Numbered from the stretch's first letter, positions 35,502 through 43,945 are shown. The stretch: 64,000 nucleotides of DNA from a bacterium (GCA_016125385.1 WGLV01000022.1:310001-374000); one strand, 5' to 3'. The notes: a model not told the origin generated them from the letters alone. Numbers and translations are program-made.

Positions 35502-35532
35502 GACGGCTCCGTCAGCAAGATGGAGCCGTTTC
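35502..35532 (+). terminator. Probable terminator
   Basis: Stem ACGGCTCC / GGAGCCGT with an 11-base loop, followed by TTTCC; a weaker T-run than other terminators here. Confidence 0.6.
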
Positions 35533-35646
35533 CGTGTAAAGTTTCGATTCAATATTTGACGATACGGCATTTCTTCTCAAGGAATCTTCGACCTCCGCCG
35601 ATACTGGAATACGACCATGTAATTCCCGGAAACAGGTGTATTCATT

Positions 35647-37059
35647 ATGGCAGAGGGCTACCAGTCTCCTTTCATCGTAAAGGGCTTGTTTAACACGAAT
35701 TTCGGGTTGAACGGACTCTTTAACCGCAATCAGAACGCCAACTCGTCACCGCTGAATCTGTTGGGCGGAGCGTTGAACAAATCGAACAACGCCAACAACG
35801 GGTTGGCCTCACTGGTGAAATCGCCGCTGACTCACGCGCCGGTTTCTTCCACACGCGACGCCTCGAACGACAAATCAGACGGAAAAGACAAAGACAAGGT
35901 CGACCTGTCGAACTTCGCCAAGGACGCCGCCGACAAAGCGGTTGAATCGGCGCGCAAAAACGGGTTGAAGCCAGGCGTGACCAACCAGGTTATTGTCAGC
36001 GACGACGGGCGTTTTGAAGCGTCCATCGACCTGCGCAAAGCCTCCGACGGCAGTTTCTCACTTGATCTCGCGGTGAAATTCGCGCAATCGTCCGTGACCG
36101 GGTTGAGTTCGACGCAGGGACAGGCCGTCTCACAGCAACCACAACCCAAATCAGCCAGCGACTCCGCCGTTAAAAACGCGGCGGATCAGGATGAAGCCAC
36201 GGCGCCCGATGTTCCCGCCGAAGAGGCCAGTGGCGACGTGGATCAGGGAGATTCGGTCTCCACCGACGGAACGTCTTCGCCACAACCGCAGTTTCAGGAC
36301 GGTGGTTCCGGCTTGTCGTATTCAGGACTCCAGGCGTACGCCGCGCGCTATACCTCGTTTGAACAGCAGCTCTCGACGCGCGACTTTCAGGCAAACATCT
36401 TTTATGAAGAATCGAAAGCGGTGGCGCTGAAAGCATCTCAGGCGCATGGCAACGCAACCGGCGCGAACGTACTCGACGTAGCCAAAGGCGTCGCGCATGA
36501 ATTCACGCTGAACATTTCGATTTCAGGCGCCGACCTGAACAACTTCAACGACATCGCCGATCAGCTCTCCCAGTTTGACGACACAGGAACATTGTCGGGC
36601 TTTCTGGACGCCGCCCGCGGCGTGTTGAGCGCCGATTCGAGCAATCTGGGCTCATTCGTCGACGCGACCAAGGGACTGATCGATTCAGCCCGCGATCACG
36701 TCGCCTCCAAACTGGGGAACTTCTTCTCCGGACTCAGCCAGCAGTCTAATCCCGATCTGGAAAGCCTGGGCTTTACGCCGGAGTTCTTCCAGAACGTGGG
36801 AGAAGACGTGCAGAAAGACCTCGGTCAGTTCTTCTCGCTGACCAATAACTTCCTGTCGCAACTGGGTGGCGGAAACGCGCTTCCGCAGGATCAACAGTCG
36901 CAGACGGCGGAACTGTTGCAGAAGAACATGGACGCGTTGCGCGAACAGCAGAAAAAAGAACTGGAAAAAGCGAAAGAAGAAGTCTCTCAGCCCCGCGGAG
37001 TGAACACCTACACGCCCGCCGATCAACCACAGGCTTCCCTGGTTGACGAATTGGCCTGA
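35647..37059 (+). CDS. Hypothetical low-complexity protein, 470 aa
   Basis: Not recognised with confidence. The first ~60 residues are Asn/Gly/Leu-rich (LFNTNFGLNGLFNRNQNANS) with no signal peptide. Two folded-looking parts, ~85-160 (VTNQVIVSDDGRFEASIDLR) and ~225-420 (FTLNISISGADLNNFNDIAD), are joined by an acidic Ser/Gln-rich linker. A Gln/Lys coiled coil precedes the tail. The segment IYEESKAVALKAS...LNISISGADL recalls DUF5610-like or flagellar-hook-length-type proteins, a weak resemblance. A strong terminator follows. Confidence 0.6.
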   Translation: MAEGYQSPFIVKGLFNTNFGLNGLFNRNQNANSSPLNLLGGALNKSNNANNGLASLVKSPLTHAPVSSTRDASNDKSDGKDKDKVDLSNFAKDAADKAVESARKNGLKPGVTNQVIVSDDGRFEASIDLRKASDGSFSLDLAVKFAQSSVTGLSSTQGQAVSQQPQPKSASDSAVKNAADQDEATAPDVPAEEASGDVDQGDSVSTDGTSSPQPQFQDGGSGLSYSGLQAYAARYTSFEQQLSTRDFQANIFYEESKAVALKASQAHGNATGANVLDVAKGVAHEFTLNISISGADLNNFNDIADQLSQFDDTGTLSGFLDAARGVLSADSSNLGSFVDATKGLIDSARDHVASKLGNFFSGLSQQSNPDLESLGFTPEFFQNVGEDVQKDLGQFFSLTNNFLSQLGGGNALPQDQQSQTAELLQKNMDALREQQKKELEKAKEEVSQPRGVNTYTPADQPQASLVDELA

Positions 37060-37120
37060 TGAGACGGTAAAAACATACACAGAAGCCATTTTGAGCGGTG
37101 AACGCTCAAGACCACCTGAC

Positions 37121-37154
37121 GCCCCGCGATCGAAGTCGATCGTGGGGTTTTTTT
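37121..37154 (+). terminator. Rho-independent terminator
   Basis: Stem CCCCGCGATCG / CGATCGTGGGG (one wobble) with AAGT loop, then seven T residues. Confidence 0.88.
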
Positions 37155-37255
37155 CACACTTTTCACTTAATGAAATCGGATTTTGAGCCATTTTGACGCA
37201 TGGGGCGAGAGGGTGCTTTTCGGTGTATCTCTAGTATTTACAGACTGTTGTCGTG

Positions 37256-37272
37256 TTGGCACGGCTGATGCA
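37256..37272 (+). promoter_or_regulatory. Sigma-54-like (-24/-12) promoter of the Hsp20 operon
   Basis: TTGGCACGGCTGATGCA matches the TGGCAC-N5-TTGCA consensus with one mismatch; GG (37258-37259) and GC (37270-37271) are exactly ten bases apart, as RpoN needs. It is about 72 bases before the first Hsp20 ATG. An activator site was not identified. Confidence 0.6.
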
Positions 37273-37300
37273 ATAAGGTGAAAGTGAAAAAGGAAAACAA

Positions 37301-37319
37301 TCGCGAGCGAGACTCGCGA
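37301..37319 (+). other. Hairpin in the Hsp20 leader
   Basis: Perfect 7-bp inverted repeat TCGCGAG / CTCGCGA with a 5-base loop, 12 bases before the GGAGG ribosome site. It could affect translation with temperature, but it does not sequester the site itself. Confidence 0.4.
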
Positions 37320-37344
37320 AACAATTATCAGGAGGTCAGTGGTC

Positions 37345-37806
37345 ATGAACGTTTGGAACGCTTTTCAGGAGTTGGATCGGATTCGTGACGAATTCGACCG
37401 TGCTTTAGATCCACGCCGCAATCGATTCGGCGATGGCCGCTGGCGTCTGGCTTTTCTGCCGGGATACGGCGCCCGACGCTATCCGCTGGTTAACGTATTT
37501 GAAGAGAAAGACGCATACGTGATTGAGGCGCTGGCGCCGGGGCTGGACCCGAAACAGGTCAACGTGACCGTCGTTGGAAACGTTTTGACGCTGAGCGGCG
37601 AGAAGACGCGTGGCAACGGAGACGTCAAGCCGGAAGCGGTGCATCGCAGCGAACGGGCGGCGGGCAAGTTTGTGCGCTCGGTCGAGTTGCCAGCCGAGGT
37701 TGATTCGGAAAAGGTGTCGGCTGAGTACAAGAACGGCATTCTGAAGATCAACGCGCCCAAGCACGAAAAAGCACGCCCCCGCGCCATTGAAGTCAAAGTC
37801 GGTTAA
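37345..37806 (+). CDS. Small heat-shock protein Hsp20 (first of three)
   Basis: 153 aa. The ATG has GGAGG nine bases upstream; a GTG two codons earlier is too close to it. Alpha-crystallin domain ~48-145: YPLVNVFEEKDAYVIEALAPG, VVGNVLTLSGEK and the closing VSAEYKNGILKINAPK with the IxI-like tail reduced. ATP-independent holdase chaperone of the cytoplasm. First gene after the sigma-54-like promoter; next Hsp20 is 31 bases away. Confidence 0.9.
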   Translation: MNVWNAFQELDRIRDEFDRALDPRRNRFGDGRWRLAFLPGYGARRYPLVNVFEEKDAYVIEALAPGLDPKQVNVTVVGNVLTLSGEKTRGNGDVKPEAVHRSERAAGKFVRSVELPAEVDSEKVSAEYKNGILKINAPKHEKARPRAIEVKVG

Positions 37807-37837
37807 GCAGAAGAACCACATAAAGGAGATTCCGCCA

Positions 37838-38242
37838 ATGAGCGTTGAAAAAACCGTCCCCACGACGCAGGAAAATCAGGGTTCCGTTACTCAGGAGTTG
37901 TCACGGGAAGAGCAGTTTTACGTGGCGCCGCCGGTCGATATTCACGAACACTCCGACCGGATCGTGCTGGTAGCCGACGTGCCCGGCGCGACGAAAGAGG
38001 GTATCCGGGTGAAAGTAGAGGATAACGTCCTCACCCTGGAAGCCTCGACGGAAACCAACGAACCGGTTGCTCCGGTTTACCGGGAATATCAGATGGTCAA
38101 CTTTTTCCGCCAGTTTGAATTTTCCGAGCAGATCGATTCGGAAAAGATATCGGCGGAATTGAAGAACGGCGTTCTGACGGTCAATTTGCCCAAGGTGGAG
38201 AAGGCGAAGCCCCGGCAGATTGAAGTGAAGTATTCCGAATAA
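37838..38242 (+). CDS. Small heat-shock protein Hsp20 (second of three)
   Basis: 134 aa; AAAGGAG seven bases before the ATG sets this start. The short N-terminal arm (SVEKTVPTTQENQG) is followed by an alpha-crystallin domain: PPVDIHEHSDRIVLVADVPG, VEDNVLTLEAST, and SAELKNGVLTVNLPK, the family's end signature. Sequence differs clearly from the first and third copies, so it may form hetero-oligomers with them. Confidence 0.92.
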   Translation: MSVEKTVPTTQENQGSVTQELSREEQFYVAPPVDIHEHSDRIVLVADVPGATKEGIRVKVEDNVLTLEASTETNEPVAPVYREYQMVNFFRQFEFSEQIDSEKISAELKNGVLTVNLPKVEKAKPRQIEVKYSE

Positions 38243-38280
38243 CGCCGGGAAGTATAAAACCAAGCAAGGAGGTTGAGACG

Positions 38281-38754
38281 ATGAATCTGGTTCCGAGCCG
38301 ATGGCATAACCCCGCGGAAGAGTTCGCTCGCGACATGGATCGTTTCTTCTCCAACTGGATGCGTGACGACATGCGTGGCCGCGATCCGCTGCGAGGAGAT
38401 TTTTTCGCTCCATTCCGCCGAATCGAAAGCGGCGTCGCGGTCGATGTTTCTGAAACGGACAATGAAGTTCATGTACGGGCCGAAGTCCCCGGCATGGATA
38501 AGGATCACATCCACATCGAGATCGCCGGCGACCGGTTGACGTTGCGCGGCGATAAGAGACAGGAGCACAAGCACGACGAACGCGGCATTCACGTTCTGGA
38601 GTGTTCATACGGTACATTTCAGCGGATTATTCCGCTGCCGGTCGAGGTAGAAAGCGAAACAGCGAACGCAACGTATAAAGATGGGGTATTGGAGATCACG
38701 TTGCCCAAAGCCGAACACGCCAAGCCTCGCGCTGTGGAAGTGAAAGTGAATTAA
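38281..38754 (+). CDS. Small heat-shock protein Hsp20 (third of three)
   Basis: 157 aa; AAGGAGG precedes the ATG. A basic/acidic N-terminal arm (EEFARDMDRFFSNWMRDDMRG) precedes the alpha-crystallin domain with GVAVDVSETDNEVHVRAEVPG, IAGDRLTLRGDK and NATYKDGVLEITLPK. Closest in layout to the classic Hsp20/HspA proteins. A terminator ~50 bases downstream closes the operon. Confidence 0.92.
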   Translation: MNLVPSRWHNPAEEFARDMDRFFSNWMRDDMRGRDPLRGDFFAPFRRIESGVAVDVSETDNEVHVRAEVPGMDKDHIHIEIAGDRLTLRGDKRQEHKHDERGIHVLECSYGTFQRIIPLPVEVESETANATYKDGVLEITLPKAEHAKPRAVEVKVN

Positions 38755-38802
38755 GACGGACGAAATCCGTAGCAAGGCCGCGTTACGCGGCTGACGTTCA
38801 CC

Positions 38803-38835
38803 AGCCCGGGATGTTTTTCATTCCGGGCTGTTTTT
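38803..38835 (+). terminator. Hsp20 operon terminator
   Basis: Stem AGCCCGGGATG / CATTCCGGGCT with TTTTT loop, then TTTTT. Confidence 0.88.
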
Positions 38836-38954
38836 GTGTGCAGGCGCCGCGGCGCTCATCCCTTCCGAATCAAACCTTTTGCGCGTAGGTTGATTCGAAG
38901 ACGATTACGCCATCCCTCGCGGAGACTTCGCCGCGTTTATTCAATCAGCACACC

Positions 38955-40346
38955 ATGCGAAACCTGGGATTCGATTCAACCTTACTGAAGCCATTGCTTC
39001 AGATCTCGTGGCCGACGGTCGTGTATTCGCTTCTCGAAACCACGGTCGGGCTGGTGGATATCTATTTCGCCGGTTACCTGGGCCATGAAGCCGTGGCCGC
39101 GCTGGGTTTTTCACGCCAGATTTTTCTGATTTTGATGATCGGCACGATCGCCATCACCACCGGAACCATCACGCTGATCTCACAGAATTACGGCGCCCGG
39201 CGCTTCGCGAGAGCGTCGGCGGTGGCCTGGCATTCACTTCTGGTTTCGATCGCCGCCGGGCTGGTTTTGGGCGTAATCGGCGCGCTCATGGCGAGAACCG
39301 GTCTATTGGCGTTGGGGGCGATGCCGTCGGTGCTGTATCACGGCGTGCCGTATTTACGGATTCTGCTCAGCGGCGTCGTCTTCATGATGATTAACTTTTC
39401 GACCAACGCGGTGTTTCGCGCGGTGGGCGATACGGTGACGCCGTTGAAAATCGCGCTGCTGGTCAACGCGCTGAACGTGGTTTTCGATTACGTTCTGCTG
39501 TTCGGCATCGGGCCGCTGCCGGCATTCGGCGTGTCGGGAATTGCGGTGGGGACGCTGCTGGCGCGGGCGATCGGCGGGGCGCTGGCCATCATGATTTTGC
39601 TTAGCCCCCAGCGAGAAGTGGGCATCAAACCGGCGTTTCCGCTGGATTGGAGCGTATTACGCGACATCTTTCATATCGGCGTACCCAGCGGATTTTCCGG
39701 ATTTTTCCGGAACGGAGCGCGCATTCTCTTCATCGGCATTCTCGCCTCAACGGCGATCGGGACGACGGCGGTGGCGGCCGCGGCGGTCGGTTTTCAGATT
39801 CGGATGTTGACCATCATGCCCGCGCTGGCGTTTCAGGTTGGGACGGCCGCGCTGGTGGGTCAGAGCCTTGGGGCGGGCGACGTCAAACGCGCCGAGGCCT
39901 ACGGCTGGACGGCGATTCAATTTATTTCACTGGTGATGGCGGGGGCGGGCTGCGTGTTCGCGTTATGGCCTCAGACCATCGTCTCGCTGTTCACCAACGA
40001 CCCCGCCGTGTTGCACCTGGCGGGAATCACCATGCGTGGCATCGCCGTCGAACAGTTCTGTAACTGTATTTCCATCGTGGCGGGCGGCGCGCTGGCGGGC
40101 GCGGGCGATACACACCCATCCATGCGATACACCATCTTTGCGCAGTGGGGACTGATGGTTCCCGCCGCGTGGCTGCTGGCGGCGTACAGCCCCTGGACGG
40201 TATACGGTGCGTGGCTGGCGTGGAGCATCGCGCCAGCCGTGCAGTCGGTCCTGACGGTTTTGCGGTTCTGGCGGGGGAAATGGAAGACGATGCGGTTCGC
40301 GTTTCACGAAGAAGAACCCACCCCCTGCGACGCCGTGCCCGAGTGA
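38955..40346 (+). CDS. MATE-family multidrug/cation antiporter
   Basis: 463 aa with about twelve membrane segments. SWPTVVYSLLETTVGLVDIYFAG at the start, LGFSRQIFLI, and GVPSGFSGFFRNGARIL opening the second half show the internal two-fold MatE repeat. QSLGAGDVKRAEAYGW is the family's inter-helix loop. It exports cationic compounds using Na+ or H+ at the inner membrane. Single gene; substrate unknown. Confidence 0.93.
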   Translation: MRNLGFDSTLLKPLLQISWPTVVYSLLETTVGLVDIYFAGYLGHEAVAALGFSRQIFLILMIGTIAITTGTITLISQNYGARRFARASAVAWHSLLVSIAAGLVLGVIGALMARTGLLALGAMPSVLYHGVPYLRILLSGVVFMMINFSTNAVFRAVGDTVTPLKIALLVNALNVVFDYVLLFGIGPLPAFGVSGIAVGTLLARAIGGALAIMILLSPQREVGIKPAFPLDWSVLRDIFHIGVPSGFSGFFRNGARILFIGILASTAIGTTAVAAAAVGFQIRMLTIMPALAFQVGTAALVGQSLGAGDVKRAEAYGWTAIQFISLVMAGAGCVFALWPQTIVSLFTNDPAVLHLAGITMRGIAVEQFCNCISIVAGGALAGAGDTHPSMRYTIFAQWGLMVPAAWLLAAYSPWTVYGAWLAWSIAPAVQSVLTVLRFWRGKWKTMRFAFHEEEPTPCDAVPE

Positions 40347-40379
40347 TCGCGCACGCCGCGTTGGAGTCGAACCGGCGGA

Positions 40380-40580
40380 TTATAACGCGATTTCACGAAC
40401 GCATTTCGCGGCGGACGTGAAGGCTTCGTCGATGGGTTCAAGATAGAGGCGAATCGCGTCTCGGACGTTGGCCAGCGCTTCTTCTTCGGTTTCGCCTTCA
40501 CTCATACAACCGGGCAACGCGGGCACGTATGCGGTGAATCCACCCACGTCACAGGGTTCGAGCACGATCTGAAAATTCAT
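40380..40580 (-). CDS. HicB-like protein (orphan antitoxin type)
   Basis: 66 aa. MNFQIVLEPCDVGGFTAYVPALPGCMSEGET then EEEALANVRDAIRLYLE is the HicB RNase-H-like fold signature. There is no C-terminal DNA-binding domain, and no HicA-like toxin is encoded on either side, so this is an orphan or a non-toxin-antitoxin HicB relative. A reasonable ribosome site (GAGG) lies before the ATG. Confidence 0.85.
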   Translation of the reverse strand: MNFQIVLEPCDVGGFTAYVPALPGCMSEGETEEEALANVRDAIRLYLEPIDEAFTSAAKCVREIAL

Positions 40581-40626
40581 GTCAAACCTCCTCAGTGAAA
40601 CGGCGCCATTCGAATCGGATTCGAAC

Positions 40627-41616
40627 TTACTGAAGGGCTTCGATGGACTGAACTCTCAACTCGGCGTTGTAAAGAATTTTTCTTGATTTTTCACCCTGTT
40701 CGTTCAGAACAAAGACGTTTACCCAGATGGATGAAACCGAAGGGTAGGGAAGGCCGCCGGGCATCAGGCCGTCGACCTGGTTGTCGATCATGATGAGGTT
40801 GTCTTTTTCCCAGTCATTGTTGCGGTTCGCGGGTCTTTTCACGCCGATATCGAGCTTCAGGCATGAGAAATTCGATTTGTCAATCACCAGCATGACGGTC
40901 AGGTCGCTTTCCTGCAGTTCCTGATTCATCGCCAGCCCGCGCAGGAAGGTCATCAACTCCCCGTCGAGGCGTTCGGGCGTGAACAGAAAAACGTGTGGAT
41001 CGATGCTGTTGGTGCGAAACTCAATTTTATTTACGTCGCTGGGCATTCCAATCAATTCGGGTCGCGGATACCAGAGGTTGGGGATGTAATGAAAATCGAC
41101 CATCGCCTGGGGGATGATCAGATGAAGCATGTTTGAATCGACGTCGTTGCCGATGGGCTGAAGGGTAAACCGGTATTCCGGCGCCACCGTTGTGGAACTT
41201 TCGAGTTTGCGGAGTTGATCGCCGGACGCGTTCACGCGGGGATCGTTGGTGGTGAGGATGGTGTAAGACGAGAGCAGCCTCTGGGCGCCGGTCATTTTGA
41301 CGCCGTTCAGAATGATATCCCAATCCATCATCATGGCGCTGTTAAAAAACAGAGGGAATTCTTTGTACAGCGCGTCTTCAACCGGAAGAGAGTAGAGGTC
41401 TTCCAGTTCGGGCTTCAAGTCGTCGGTGACGATGTTTTTATAAAACCGGTGGTATTGAAATTTGATATGGGCCTGCAGTTCCTGCGCCGCCTGCACATGG
41501 TCAAGATAGTTGCGCAAGACTTCTTCTTTTGAAATGGTTGATTGCGCGGCCGCGTGGAAACAAAAAACCGATGCGCATACCCACAAGTTGATGGCGGTAA
41601 TCAATCGAAGTTTCAT
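40627..41616 (-). CDS. Exported hypothetical protein
   Basis: 329 aa from the ATG with GAGAGG six bases upstream (another ATG two codons earlier is too close). Signal peptide KLRLITAINLWVCASVFCFHAAAQ. The remainder has alternating amphipathic helices and strands (YRFTLQPIGN, LHLIIPQAMVDFHY, VFLFTPERLDGELM) and no recognised domain or catalytic motif. Single-gene unit. Confidence 0.75.
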   Translation of the reverse strand: MKLRLITAINLWVCASVFCFHAAAQSTISKEEVLRNYLDHVQAAQELQAHIKFQYHRFYKNIVTDDLKPELEDLYSLPVEDALYKEFPLFFNSAMMMDWDIILNGVKMTGAQRLLSSYTILTTNDPRVNASGDQLRKLESSTTVAPEYRFTLQPIGNDVDSNMLHLIIPQAMVDFHYIPNLWYPRPELIGMPSDVNKIEFRTNSIDPHVFLFTPERLDGELMTFLRGLAMNQELQESDLTVMLVIDKSNFSCLKLDIGVKRPANRNNDWEKDNLIMIDNQVDGLMPGGLPYPSVSSIWVNVFVLNEQGEKSRKILYNAELRVQSIEALQ

Positions 41617-41967
41617 AAACATCCTCTCTCAGACCTGCCCTGAGTCCATCCCTGATAACGAATCATGATAGAAAAGGTATCGTACGGCTGATGTTAACTC
41701 CCTTGAAATTTTGCTAAAGGTTCATGAGAGTTTTCTACAGGGTATGTTTAATTGACGAAATCGGGATACACTATAAAGCAATGGAGTCGATCAATGCGAT
41801 ATCACGTCATTCTGATCGGTATGGGCCTTTGTATGGCCATTGTTGCGGCCGTGCATTTTATTATCGTGGCGTCCATGTAATCTCCGTATCCTGACATCCC
41901 CTGATTTTTCCGTTTCACGGCCGCGATTTAACAGCGTAACGCATCTTGATTCGCTACAGGAGCCGCT
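41617..41967 (+). other. Intergenic region with a tiny ORF
   Basis: 351 bases between divergent genes. It contains the 28-codon ORF at 41794 with its ribosome site and the promoter-like GGGATACACTATAAAG at 41763. Nothing else is seen. Confidence 0.5.
41794..41880 (+). CDS. Candidate 28-aa membrane peptide
   Basis: MRYHVILIGMGLCMAIVAA then VHFIIVASM: a single hydrophobic helix over nearly the whole peptide. GGAG lies six bases upstream, and a TATA-rich -10-like element (ACTATAAAG) ~20 bases above that. The size fits small single-helix membrane proteins that modulate larger complexes. Below normal gene-finder length; comparison with relatives would decide. Confidence 0.45.
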   Translation: MRYHVILIGMGLCMAIVAAVHFIIVASM

Positions 41968-43452
41968 ATGCCTCGAATTACAGGAATTCTAAAAGCATCC
42001 GCTTCGGGCCGCTTTTACCCCGATCAACCCGCTGAGTTGAGAGAGAACGTCGAGCGTTATCTCAAGGAAGCGAGCGTTACGCCGAGCCGTGAAAGCGTGT
42101 TCGCCGTTTTGACGCCGCACGCGGGGTATCCATTCTCGGGGCCGGTGGCGGGGGCTTCATTCCGGTTCGTGCAAGAGCAGCCCGTCGATACCGTGCTGTT
42201 TGTCGCGCTCGCCCATCAGGGGGTTGAAGGCGCGTCGGTGTTCCAGGGCGTAGGTTATGAAACGCCGCTTGGCTTTATTGAAAACGATCGCGAACTGGCG
42301 AAGGATCTGATCGCCGGCGGCTACCCCATGACCGACAACCTGACGCCTCACATCGGCGAGCATTCGGTCGAAGTGAACCTGCCATTCGTGCAGATCGCGT
42401 TTCCCAAAGCACGCGCCGCCTCGATTCTGATATCGGAGGTTAGTCCGGGATTGTGCGCCACAGTGGGTGAACGCATCGCCCAGGCGCTGCGGAGGCATTC
42501 AAACCAGCGCATCCTGCTGGCCGTCTCATCCGACATGAGTCACTACCCCCGTTACGAGACGGCTGAGCGCGTCGATCGAGCCATGCTGGAAACGGTGAAA
42601 ACGCTCGATCCCGCCCGGGTGATCCACGATCTGGATTCGCTGGTGGATGAGCGTGAGCCCAACCTGCATTGCGTGATGTGCGGCGGAGCCGCCATGGTGT
42701 CCACGATTCACGCCGCGAGAGCGATGGGCGCGGAAAAGGCTGTCATTCTCGGGTATCGAAACAGCGGCGACAGCGGGCTCGCGGATCGGTCGCGGGTGGT
42801 GGGATATGGCTCTCTCGCGATTATGACGGGAAAGAACGATGAGGCGAAAAAACAATCCGGTTCGCATTCATCTCTGAGCGAAGCCGATCAGAAAGAACTG
42901 CTTTCTCTGGCGCGGAGGGGGCTGGAAGCCGAGTTTAATGGAAGCGATGATCCATCCCGTTCAGACCGGCCCGCATTACAGCGTGAAGCCGGCGTCTTCG
43001 TCACGCTGAAACGGCATGGGGAGTTACGAGGTTGCCTGGGGCGCTTCGATCCAGAAGGCATTCCGCTTTTTGAACTCGTGCCGTTGATGGCCGTGCAATC
43101 GGCGACGCACGACCATCGCTTTTCGCCGCTACGGAAAGAAGAACTCGCTGAAACCGATATTCAGGCTTCCGTATTGTCGCCGCTTCGGCTGGTGGAAGAT
43201 GTCAATGAAATTCAGGTGGGCCGGGACGGATTGCAGATCGTCGCGCGCGGCCCACTCGGAGGACGCCGGGCGGGGACGCTGCTTCCCCAGGTGGCGACGG
43301 AACGAGGATGGAGCGTCTATGAATTTCTGGAAGCGACCTGTACGAAGGCCGGTTTAAGCGTGGACGCGTGGAAACAACCGGGCACGGAAATCTATGCTTA
43401 TTCAGCCGAAGTGTTCGGCGATCTTGATTTCGGCGCGCCGCCGTTCGCGTGA
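41968..43452 (+). CDS. MEMO1/AmmeMemoRadiSam-B fused to AMMECR1/AmmeMemoRadiSam-A
   Basis: 494 aa in two domains. Residues ~10-275 are MEMO-like (SASGRFYPDQPAELRENVERY, TPHAGYPFSGPVAGASF, His in HIGEHSVEVNLPF, SSDMSHYPRYE, HCVMCGGAA). A linker follows, then the AMMECR1 domain ~300-485 (GVFVTLKRHGELRGCLG, DHRFSPLRKEELAETDIQASVLSPL, LLPQVATERGWSVYEFLEATC). Many prokaryotes encode the two with a radical SAM partner; no radical SAM gene is in this window. Biochemical role unknown; a fused arrangement argues that the two act together. Confidence 0.93.
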   Translation: MPRITGILKASASGRFYPDQPAELRENVERYLKEASVTPSRESVFAVLTPHAGYPFSGPVAGASFRFVQEQPVDTVLFVALAHQGVEGASVFQGVGYETPLGFIENDRELAKDLIAGGYPMTDNLTPHIGEHSVEVNLPFVQIAFPKARAASILISEVSPGLCATVGERIAQALRRHSNQRILLAVSSDMSHYPRYETAERVDRAMLETVKTLDPARVIHDLDSLVDEREPNLHCVMCGGAAMVSTIHAARAMGAEKAVILGYRNSGDSGLADRSRVVGYGSLAIMTGKNDEAKKQSGSHSSLSEADQKELLSLARRGLEAEFNGSDDPSRSDRPALQREAGVFVTLKRHGELRGCLGRFDPEGIPLFELVPLMAVQSATHDHRFSPLRKEELAETDIQASVLSPLRLVEDVNEIQVGRDGLQIVARGPLGGRRAGTLLPQVATERGWSVYEFLEATCTKAGLSVDAWKQPGTEIYAYSAEVFGDLDFGAPPFA

Positions 43453-43513
43453 TCGATTCGCTCTCTCACGCCCGGGATTGACATCAAGCACATCGGGTCG
43501 ATACTACCCACCC

Positions 43514-43945
43514 ATGAACGAACTCTATGAGATTCTTCCTCAATACCGCGCCTTAAACGATCTGATGCGCCATCTGGATGAACCTTTCGATCCGGAGGCG
43601 GGTTCACGGGTGTACTGGCGAGGAGCGGCGTATCGGGTAATCGGTTCGAATAAAGACCGAATCGTGTTGATCGCCGAGCCGGTGATTTTGCCCATCCAGC
43701 CGGACGATCTGATTCACGTCGACGGGTGGGAGGAAGACGGCGATTTTATCTATCTGCCCTCAAATGAAGAACTGCTGGATATTTTACGGCGCCGCACGTC
43801 GTTGTTCCCCATGATGACGCCCGGCGTGAAAGCGACTCGCGAAGTGTGGCAGGTGAAGCATCCCGAGGCGGACCCGGTCGTGTGCAAGTCGCTGACCGAG
43901 GCTCTGCTTGAAACCACGCTGGCGGTGATCAGCCAACAGCAATAA
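43514..43945 (+). CDS. Hypothetical protein, 143 aa
   Basis: Start at the ATG 61 bases after the upstream stop; the ORF open further upstream overlaps the fusion gene and is not used. The protein is acidic, with no membrane segment: YWRGAAYRVIGSNKDRIVLIAEPVILPIQPDD reads as a small beta-barrel, then a helical tail. No family recognised. Confidence 0.65.
   Translation: MNELYEILPQYRALNDLMRHLDEPFDPEAGSRVYWRGAAYRVIGSNKDRIVLIAEPVILPIQPDDLIHVDGWEEDGDFIYLPSNEELLDILRRRTSLFPMMTPGVKATREVWQVKHPEADPVVCKSLTEALLETTLAVISQQQ

Noticed and set aside
37200-37345. CIRCE (HrcA) operator before the Hsp20 operon
   Set aside because: No TTAGCACTC / GAGTGCTAA pair is present.
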